Assembly: GCA_001557505.1 (NCBI GenBank)
Contig: LSAX01000009.1
Location: 1,550,001 to 1,614,000 of the forward strand
Length of the DNA: 64,000 nt
Reading direction: 5' to 3'
DNA from: Reticulascus tulasneorum
Lineage: Eukaryota; Ascomycota; Sordariomycetes; Glomerellales; Reticulascaceae
Numbering within the stretch: the stretch's first letter is position 1; each line of letters starts with the position of its first letter. Below the pieces are notes generated by a model that saw nothing but the letters and a program-made list of their open reading frames with translations, had not been told where the DNA came from and ran no database searches. This document shows positions 55,858-64,000 of this stretch, in pieces. A program made the position numbers and the translations under genes.

Positions 55858-58318
55858 CTATAACGGCGCTTTAGGCTTTCGCATCGGCTCCAAGCCAAAG
55901 ATCTCGTCCGTCGAGATCGGCCGTTGGTCATCGGACTCGGCCACGACCTCGCCAAACAGGAATGCATTGCGTTCCCTGCTCGCGTTGGCCGAGGGCCTCT
56001 TTCGGTGAGATTGAAGCGACTTCGCGGGAGCTGAGGGCGGTGTTGATGATGAGGCTGACTGGTCGGGCTCGAGCATCCAGGAGAATGATGATTGGGCTAT
56101 GGTCGACCGAGTCGGGTTTGGAGCAGGAGGGCGGAGCCTGACGGCCCCATCTTCAAGCTTCGGGTCTCCTTTCGAATGTTCTGACGTGTCTTGTGAGATT
56201 TCCATTGCATCGGGTAGGGGTTGTGGCGTTTGGTCCCCTGTCTGTGGTGTCCCTCCCAGCTCTGGCTCTGCAAGTGATAGGGCCGACATGGCATCTGCAG
56301 CAGTCTTTGCAGTCGGGGCAACGGGAGATGCGACGGCGTTGGTTTCCATAGCCACGTCAGAGCTCAACTCATCCCCCACCTCGCCTCCTGCAGGCTCCAG
56401 GTCGGGGACCTCCATCGTCACATCTTCCAAATACACCTTGACGAACTGTACCTTCGCCACTGCCAGCTCCACAAGCTCAAGAGTCTTAACCTTGTCCTCC
56501 AGATCAGAAACAGCAAGCGACCTTAAGCCAGCAAGCGTCTCATCTAGCATGCCTGCCAGTTGGCGATTCCTCTTCTCCAATGCAGCGACCGTTTGGCTTG
56601 ACGTGTCTCCCGCCAACAGTTGCCTCGCTGTTCTGGGTGAATAACGAGCCTCCTGAAAGCCTTGCACATTCCGTCTGATCTCACCCATTGCATCTCTTAC
56701 CGCTTGGTTGATGCCGAGTTTCTCTCCACGTTCAAGCACACCCTTGGTTGCGCCTTGGATCACAGCCTCCATGCCTCCTTGCTGCTGGAGGAACCTCGAT
56801 GGGGAAGGGAGCGGCGATCGGCCAACTCGACTTAGCTGGCGGAAGGCCAGACCCTGCATGGTTGGAGTTGTCGGTCGGGAACTGAGGGCTGAGGATGTCG
56901 CGGTGGGCATCTTTCCTGTGTATTTCATGATGAGGGTTGCGCCGCCAGAAGAGTTGAGATGGTTCCTCAGATAGACGGCATCATCTACAAAGGTGTGCGG
57001 CCCGTGGGGCTGTTGTGGCGGAGGATATTTCAAGAGCAGCTGCAAACAGACAGAGTAATCTGCCTCTAATACTATCGAAACATTAGCTTAGATGTATTCG
57101 TATGTTCTCGAGGCGCAGTCTTACAATTCCAGCGAATTCTAACAAGCATAGAGACACAGATCAGATCTATCAAGTCTAAGGATGGATCGACAGCGAAGAT
57201 GGTATCCCAAAGCACTAGCAATTGGTCGAAGGGAAACTCTCTACCAAACAGAAGACGAATCCAGCGACTAGTAATTGTAAGCTTGGCATTTGAAGCAGGT
57301 GGCTTGTAAGATGTACTCACATCAAAAAGATCTGCGGCAAAATCTCCACGTTCTTCAGATGAGCAGAGAGCTCGGGGTCAATCTTTGCCAAGCATACCTC
57401 ATGGATATACTTGCTCCTCTCAACAATCGCAGAAGTTTGAGTCCGGTCTTTGGAAGCTGAAGCGACTGCCGACTTCGAGATGGAATCGGTTATTTCGTAA
57501 AAAGACTTTGCCCTGTCCATGATCTTGGAGAACAACGCGAAGGCGTCGTGTTCAATGTACGCGGCATCGAGCATATCGGCCATGGCAGCATCAGCCGACT
57601 CGGAGGCAGATATCTCGCGGTCCAAGGCATCCTGATCGATAACATGAACGATAGGCGCCAGAAGCTCGTGCATGCCCTGCCTATACCCGCCGTCATTAGG
57701 ATTGAGCTTGCAGTAGATGAAGAGCACATCTATTATCATGGTCTGAACCCGCTCTTCGTGATAGAAGGCTTCGTCCGGTAAGCGGCGCACATCTTGGGCG
57801 ATTTCTGCGCGGACGGTCTCGTCTTGACGAAGCGTGTTCCACGGCGACTATGGCCAGGCAGTCAGAGACGACGGCCGTTGTGGGACTAAGGGACAACTCA
57901 CATCCGGATCATCGGCCAGCGGGTCCAAGGCCACCGTGGCAAGCTCCTCCGGGTGCTTGATGTACTTCAAGAAGTGATCTCGGCGTTGACCATAAGCATT
58001 GCGGGCATCAGCTAAAATGGTTGACCAGGTTGTAGTCGAAGCATCGTGGAAGAGTAGGAAGGTCTGGCGCCATGCATTAGCTAGCCTCATCAGGCGCTAG
58101 ACAGCATAGAGAATCATACCTTCCAGCATACAGAGCGGCAACCGGCTACACAAGGACTCGAAGGCCCATTATACTTCACGGCTCGTTGCAGATCGGCAAA
58201 GCTACCAGCTTGCTTCAAAGTTATGGCCCATCTCGACCTTGGCACAGGTCAGACCCAGATGGTATGACGTCGGAGTTAAGGATGGGGTCACTCACTGAGA
58301 TTCTTCGAGAGACCTCAT
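55858..58318 (-). CDS. TBC domain RabGAP, TBC1D5-like
   Basis: Six exons (58296-58318, 58120-58237, 57902-58063, 57321-57847, 57125-57267, 55858-57071) give about 728 residues; all five introns are 53-58 nt. The TBC domain covers about residues 38-370. The arginine finger sits in IAQDVRR (R123) and the glutamine finger in YRQGMHELLAPIV (Q158), a run very close to that of TBC1D5. IFLIRWIRLLFGREF and LLVLWDTIFA close the catalytic fold. TBC1D5 acts on Rab7 with retromer and in autophagy. The C-terminal 370 residues are less structured, with a coiled segment (VAALEKRNRQLAGMLDETL) and a conserved end near ISTDEIFGLEPM. Both fingers are intact, so GAP activity is expected. Fungal substrate (Ypt7) is inferred from the family. 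It lies in tandem with SEA4, 485 bp apart. Confidence 0.9.
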
Positions 58319-58803
58319 GGTAGCTAATAAGTTACAAAGCAGAGAGCAGCAGAGCGAAGGTTCCTATTGCTCGGGAGATCGATACACGGCTCCCACTCAC
58401 CACCTGGAAATGACCGGTGAGTTTGACGGGGTGGCTGGTGAGGCTCAAGCCAAGGTTCCTGGTCTCAATGACCCATGGAGCGCACATGGCGCTGACGTGC
58501 CTACTATGTACTTATTAGGGACGGCGCGGGGGCGGAATGCCCCACTTCCAGCAGTAGCATGTCTTCAGAGCCCCTGTAAGTCACCCACATCCGCCCGATC
58601 TTTAGGTCTGTTAGCGATTGGCCCGCTGACCTACCTCCAGGGGTGGTTCACACAAGAGACCTATAGGTAATAATAGTATGTCAAGTTCATTGTCGGTGAA
58701 TGCGGCGGGCGACAAACAATCGCTAATTAGAACAAACATGAACTTGATATTGAGATGTCATTATCCTAAGCTAATTTCCTCTGCTGTCGTCTGATGAAAG
58801 CTC
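58319..58803. other. Intergenic 485 bp between tandem minus-strand genes
   Basis: RabGAP promoter and SEA4 3' flank. Nothing else recognised. Confidence 0.55.
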
Positions 58804-61800
58804 TCAGTGATAATTCAACTCTGGATTGGCCCTAAAGTTACAACGGCAACGACACTCCGGGACAGGACACTCTGAATGTCTTGCAAACCATTGCCTTGCG
58901 TGATCCAGATGTAGGACATGCTCACATTTCAAACAGAAAGTGGGAAATCTCGCCGCCGTCCTCATCTCCGGGTCTGCGCTGTTCTCAGGCCGATCAGACC
59001 TGGGAATCCCCACTACTTCTAAGCACACTACACATCGCGGAAGATGGCGTCCACAGTTCGGGCAACTGATGCCTGCGCTGATACTCGTTACCATGAGTGG
59101 ATTCCGCTGTTCGTGCGTGGCTGAAGGCGGCCCAGAACCATTGTGACCCACCAGCGTCGTCTCAGCATCGCAGTACACGCAGCGGAGAGCGATCTGGCGC
59201 GATGGCGGCTTGATTGTTGGTCGTCCGTCGCGTTTACTCTTCTTCGTGCTCTCCACTTCGAACTTGGTTCGTTGAAAATATGCCTTATGTCTTTGGAGGT
59301 AGGCTCTGTACGCATTCCTCCAGGCTGTACACCTGTAGTCGTCAATGTAGCGTGGTGCGCATATTGACATGACCAGAGTTGCCGTTTGAAAATCATTAAA
59401 CTTCTCAATGTACTTCGCGAAGATGTTCACAAGCTTGTCAGTGATACCTGTCAGGACGATGCCCTCAATATCTCCTGTCTCCTCAGCCATCGACACCTGG
59501 TCGTTCAACCAGGTTGTGAGCTGATCATCACTGAAGTTTCGGACCGCTACGTAGGCTCGGTCTGACAGAGGAAGTGAGTCCTGGTTCGCAATTGCGATCC
59601 AGTCGCCTGTTGCAATCAACGATGAGATTGCCCTCAGATAGGGGTCTGTTTTTGACGCAACGGCCACGTCAAAGTCCAACTGCTCCTTGGCCAGAGTCTG
59701 GTCGCCTCTTCCAATGAGCTGCAAGGCAAGAGAGACGAAGAGAAGCTCGGGATGCGTTGCGCTAGCTTTCTTAAGTATCTGTATTGCATTTTGTGTGTCT
59801 CCTTTAAAGAGCGCTCTTGCGGTTGCCATTGTTTGCGCGGTTGCTGGATACTCATTTCCGATTTCCGGAATCGAACCTGTCGGGTCGTGTCTTTCAGGCC
59901 GGCCCCAGCCACAGATATCGAGGCACAGCTGCCTGTGGAACGGTTTCTTTGTTTCGACTCCTTCGTACCTTGGAAGACGGTGCTTTTTGCAGATATTTCC
60001 TATGCACCGTTCCCAAAGAGCCACTTCGGGAATGGGCACTGTTTCTGGCAGCCTGGATGACGGCTTGTCACCTAGAGATCTTGAGCTGAGACTTCGAACG
60101 ATGTCGTATCGCGTCCTTACCTAAATCATTGTTCCAGATCGTGGAGACTCCCATATAACTCAAATCTAGGGGATGCAGTAACATGCCTTCATCGGCAGCT
60201 TCATTCTCCGCATCTAAATCGTCAGCGGTGTTTTATGTCTAGCAGTCAAAAGAACAAACCTGCAATCCAGTCCCAGAGATATTGCAGCCAGGGATCGTCC
60301 GACACAATGGTTCGGTTGGTGCTACAGTTGAACAAGTACTTTTCTTTCGCGCGAAAGAGCATGACATGGTCCAAAACACATTGAGCTGGCCCTGGCAGCC
60401 CTTTTGCCCCGATCAGGACCGATAGCACGGACTCGTGCAACTGCCGGCAGGATGCTGGGCCATCCTGTGAGACACACAAATCTCCAAGACATAGCTTGGT
60501 CTCCTCCGACTGCGAACCATTCTTATCGTCTTTTGCTGTCTCGCCCATGACCTCGGCAGGCCTATTCATGTTAGCCCTCAAAGCTCGTAGCTTCTCCGCT
60601 ATCGACGGTGCCTTTGCTATGGACTTCGGAAGCGAGCCCTTGCCAGCTGTGTTGCTAATGACAACGTCAGAGGCTGCAAGATTTGATTGAAGAGTTGCGT
60701 CAATAATTGATTGAACATTGGCCTTTTGTGGCCCAAAGATTGGTATATCCGACAACGCTTCCTCTATAAACATTGGGCCAAGCATATCTGCACATTGTGA
60801 CGGCTCGAAATCCATCATGCTGTGATAGTCGCTTCCCTCTGCGGTGATGTTAGTAGACTCAGAGTGAAAGAAAGTGCTTACTGACCGTCTAGACCGCGAT
60901 GTGGCGCTTGCCATGGTATCAGCTTGAAGAGGTGGTCTGAAGTATAAGAGGGCTGCTCAAGAATTTCGAACACCCCATTTGCCCGCAGTACTAGCAGTCG
61001 GGGCTGCAACACTGGGGAACCAAGCGTTACCCAGTCAAACGATACAATTCGTTCATTCTTCCGGCTTGGATCTGCAAATTGGACATCCATTTCGTGCGAT
61101 TTGTGAACCTGGAGTGTCTCAGGGCTACCTTGAAGTTCCATTTCCTGAGCTACCATCTCCTTGTTCGTCCTCATTACCTTCAATTGCCCTGTACGAGATA
61201 GAACAGCAAGCAGGCCACGATGATCCCGACAATACCGAAGCGAACGAATAAAGGAGTGTTTGCTATCCCCAAGTGAGGTTTCTGGATCCATCTCAATGAC
61301 GCGATCCAGCCTCAGTGCACCACCCCAAGGTAAATCATCTTCGTCGACAGCTCCCAAGTACGACTGAGAGGCTACTGGCCGAGAAGTGGCGCGACGGTCC
61401 CATATCATGATGCCTGGCTGATCTAATGCCGAGGATGCGAAGTAGTTCTGATCGGCATAATCGATCGTCAAATTGTTGTTGCATTTGGTCTGGAAGGTCA
61501 CCACACCGCCAGGATCTAAGAAAAGTCTTGTCAGTACTCGCAAGAGCAAACAAGACGCAGGACCACCATACCACGAAGATCGTGTATCCTGAGTCCTTGG
61601 GATTTGATTCCCACAACGAGAGTTTGCGGGTTATCCTCGAAGAACTTTATACTGGATACTGACACACTAGGTTCGAGCCGGTTTAAAGGTTCCGAGAAAC
61701 TGGGCATGTTCTCAGGAAATCCTGTTGGCGTGCTGCCCATTGAAGATAGCCGATTAACGTCCCAAATGTGAAGACATTGGTCCATCCGCACTCGATCAAG

Positions 61801-62151
61801 GCCGACTGCCAACAACCCGCCAGTACTGAAAGCAACTGCTTGACAAGTTCGAGTCATTTTGAGTCCAAGTTCGATGTAGGCATTTGAGTTGTCGTCAATT
61901 CGCAAGAGGTTGACCACACCGGTTCCAGTTCCAATAGCCAAGAGCCCTGGAAAGGTCGGCGACCAGTCATATGTAGTGAGAAGGGGAAAGTCATCGTGCT
62001 TAGAAAGCCTCTTATAGTCGAAACGTCCCCGTTGTGCGAGTCCATCTGGCTCGTACAGCTGCACGACACGATGTTGCAGGTTGATATGAAGAAAGCTGTC
62101 GTGTGATGCGTTTGGCGACCACTTGATGAGACCAGGCTCTGGACGATCCAT
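58804..62151 (-). CDS. SEA4: Sea4/Mios, SEA (GATOR2) complex subunit
   Basis: Five exons (61572-62151, 60886-61515, 60260-60838, 60121-60213, 58804-60044) give about 1040 residues, close to yeast Sea4. The N-terminal half is a WD40 propeller (GLIKWSPN, VVQLYE, LAIGTGTGVVNLLR, LHIWDVNR, IMIWDRR). The middle is an alpha-solenoid (ATARALFKGDTQNAIQILKKA). The C-terminus (about 916-1033) is the Mios-type zinc region: CVYC, CPNCGRHLPRCVVC, CLKCEHVLHLDHARQW, then CPVPECRCRC. In yeast and animals this subunit belongs to SEACAT/GATOR2, which relieves TORC1 inhibition at the vacuole or lysosome. The introns are 46-76 nt; one has a perfect CTACTAAC branch site (intron 60839-60885). The last acceptor used is at 60045, because a nearer AG breaks the frame. 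It is divergent from EFG1. Confidence 0.93.
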
Positions 62152-62719
62152 GATGAAGATGATTGGATCTCTACACGACCTTTGGTCTCAACACTGCACA
62201 CCAAGTTGAGATATAGCTCTCGAAACGGGCACCAATGCGGATGCGCGCAGCATCGAAAGCTTTCAAAGATGAGCGGCGTGTGCCCAGCCCCCGCAGTCGA
62301 TCTTCTAAGAAGGTGCTAGCAGGATGTAGCTGCGCCAGGAAAAGAGAGGACGGCCAAATCAATGTCGTAAGCGGTATTCGGCACCTCTGTCCGGTGCCAT
62401 TGAGCCGGGATAGCTACAAAACATGACTGACTTTCGAAGATGTCGTCTGAGCCGTTCCAAGTGTGAGCTGCCAGAGCTCCAGAATGAGGTTCATACAGCG
62501 GCTCTCAAGGGGTCCGCCAGTAGCGGCTCTGATTGGCTCAACTGAGAATGATTTTTACGCTAATCCCAAAGCAGCCTGATAGCAAACGTGGGGTCAGGCA
62601 ATCAATCTGGACTTCGATAACAATCCAAAATTTTAAAGTCCTCCAAGCACTTCAACAGAGCCTCGCATCTACCAATATCTCCAGCGCTGTCCTCAGCCAC
62701 AACATATCAAGCACTCACA
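62152..62719. promoter_or_regulatory. Divergent promoter of SEA4 (-) and EFG1 (+)
   Basis: 568 bp between the two start codons. AAAATTTT (62627-62634), the core of the RRPE element of fungal ribosome-biogenesis genes, is 86 bp before the EFG1 ATG. GATGAG, the PAC element core, is at 62268-62273, nearer SEA4. Motif function here is inference. Confidence 0.45.
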
Positions 62720-63625
62720 ATGGGATCAAAGCGGCCATTTTCAGAAGTCAACTCCATGCCAACTGGGAAAGACGCTCCAGAATACCACGATGCACCCGAG
62801 AATGGCCCACCAGCCAAGAAGAAGAAGAAGGGAAAGAAAAGTCACAAGGCGAGGGAAGGCACCATTAATTGGGTAAAGAAGCGAGCCAGAAATATCAAAC
62901 GGCGCTTTGAGAGAGATCAAGAGCTACCAGCCACGGTACGGCGGGAGCTCGAGTTGGAATTGGAGACCCTAGAGGAGAGGATAGATGAAGAGGTGTTCAA
63001 GAAGAAGAGGAACGGCATGATTAAGAGGTATCATATGGTGCGATTCTTCGGTATGCCATGGCTCTCAAATACGAATTGTCAATGTAGCTTGCTAATTGGT
63101 CGCGGTGGTGCAGAACGTCAAAAGGCCTCGAGGCTCTCCAGGCAACTGCAGACCAAACTCGAGGAGACCGAAGATCCTGAGGAGCAGGAGAGGCTGAAGA
63201 ACGAGATACACGTTGCGGAAGTGGATGTTGCTTATACAAAGTACTTCCCGTTTATGGAGCGCTATGTCAGTCTCTACCCGGGGTCGAAAGAGGAAAAGGA
63301 AGTCACGGCAAAAGACCCGACAACCACCCCGAGAGCGCTTAGGGCACTCCAAACGGAGCGCCCCAAGTTATGGCCGACGATTGAGAAGACCATGAAGCAG
63401 GGGCGGCCAGCGCTTGAAAAGATACGGGATCGACGCCTAGAAATCGATTCTCACGCTAAACCGGCACCCGAGCGTCCTTCGAAGCATTCATTCACTGCCA
63501 AGGTCAATACCTTTGGTAAGAAAGGCCAGTTGCCTGAGAAGAAGGACAGGAGGCAAAAGAATGATGGTGGGTATTGGCAAGATGTCCAGGAGGAAGAGGA
63601 TGACGGGGAAGGATTCTTCGAGTAA
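62720..63625 (+). CDS. EFG1: Efg1-type rRNA-processing protein
   Basis: Two exons (62720-63050 and 63114-63625) give about 280 residues. A Lys-rich nuclear or nucleolar signal (PPAKKKKKGKK) precedes the conserved block INWVKKRARNIKRRFERD and the helical LELELETLEERIDEEV. The second exon carries ERQKASRLSRQL, then the characteristic YTKYFPFMERYVSLYP. The end is basic and closes with WQDVQEEEDDGEGFFE. Yeast Efg1 is a nucleolar SSU-processome factor needed for 18S rRNA maturation. The intron (63051-63113) is 63 nt, in frame and free of stop codons, so reading through it gives a 21-residue insertion in the middle of the conserved helix. I treat it as an intron because GTATGC, a GCTAAT branch and a CAG acceptor are present and splicing rejoins the conserved FFERQKA. 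It is divergent from SEA4. Confidence 0.9.
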   Translation: MGSKRPFSEVNSMPTGKDAPEYHDAPENGPPAKKKKKGKKSHKAREGTINWVKKRARNIKRRFERDQELPATVRRELELELETLEERIDEEVFKKKRNGMIKRYHMVRFFGMPWLSNTNCQCSLLIGRGGAERQKASRLSRQLQTKLEETEDPEEQERLKNEIHVAEVDVAYTKYFPFMERYVSLYPGSKEEKEVTAKDPTTTPRALRALQTERPKLWPTIEKTMKQGRPALEKIRDRRLEIDSHAKPAPERPSKHSFTAKVNTFGKKGQLPEKKDRRQKNDGGYWQDVQEEEDDGEGFFE

Positions 63626-64000
63626 GGTTGGAGGAAATGTAGCGGGAAGGTGATGCTGTCGCACGACTTGACGTCACTTACTGATACCCACACGTACGGC
63701 TTCGGAAGGTTCACTTTTGGCAGGAAGAATAATATGCATCTAGCATGTTGAGGTATCTCAAATCGTACACTTGTCTTGGAGGAGACTTGTATCGCAGTCT
63801 AAATTTCCTACGCCCAGTGAGAGAGCATCCATTCTAGCCCAGGTGTCCGAGAATCCATGGCTCCAAAGCAACCTCGATTGTAAATAACACTAGCCAACGC
63901 GTATCGCAGCTTCGAGAAGCATCGTCAGCTAATTATAAGGCGGTTTACGGATCGGCAGGCACTAATATATGTGGGTGGCCCGACATTGAATTTCAGCTAT
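63626..64000. other. 3' flank of EFG1
   Basis: No gene recognised in the last 375 bp. Confidence 0.6.

Overview
The window is nuclear DNA from a filamentous ascomycete (Pezizomycotina), most likely a Sordariomycete. Most genes carry short introns of about 46-75 nt with fungal signals (GTAAGT-like donors, CTAAC/CTRAY branch sites, YAG acceptors). Intergenic DNA is long, often 1-6 kb. The best-recognised proteins are fungal orthologues: a PacC/Rim101 regulator, PAS kinase, Sea4, Iwr1, Efg1, a TBC1D5-like RabGAP, a fungal 6-phosphogluconolactonase and a VBA/Fnx1-type transporter. I found no bacterial operon structure, tRNA, rRNA, CRISPR array or intact transposon.

Layout. 0-4 kb: a proline-rich protein with a C-terminal zinc-binding cysteine cluster (-). 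7.6-10.8 kb: a vacuolar-type MFS permease (+) convergent with 6-phosphogluconolactonase (-). 13.9-15.6 kb: a SET/MYND methyltransferase-like protein (+). 15.6-23.3 kb: gene-poor, holding one tiny gene for a secreted, Kex2-processed peptide with eight cysteines, then a promoter of more than 2 kb dense in PacC-type hexamers leading into pacC (23.3-25.5 kb). 26.6-29.7 kb: a coiled-coil protein (+) convergent with IWR1 (-). 30.8-39.0 kb: a glycogen-binding-type CBM48 protein and a PAS kinase in tandem (-). 39-45.4 kb: no recognisable gene; AT-rich patches and a long poly-C run. 45.4-49.7 kb: an F-box/LRR protein ending in a CaaX-like tetrapeptide and a Tfc7-like histidine phosphatase (+). 53.5-54.7 kb: a conserved fungal protein resembling a DNA-binding factor (+). 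55.9-62.2 kb: a TBC1D5-like RabGAP and SEA4 (-). 62.7-63.6 kb: EFG1 (+), divergent from SEA4.

Functional themes. Nutrient and energy signalling recurs: PAS kinase next to a CBM48 protein, the TORC1 regulator Sea4 sharing a promoter region with a ribosome-biogenesis factor, a vacuolar-type permease, a Rab7-type GAP, and pH control by PacC. These are mostly ordinary housekeeping neighbours, and no single novel multi-gene system is evident. The least ordinary items are the eight-cysteine peptide, the PacC-site cluster before pacC, the CaaX-like F-box protein, the stop-free 63-nt EFG1 intron and the probable GC-AG intron in the CBM48 gene. Exon boundaries were deduced by eye from splice signals and reading phase; there is no transcript evidence.
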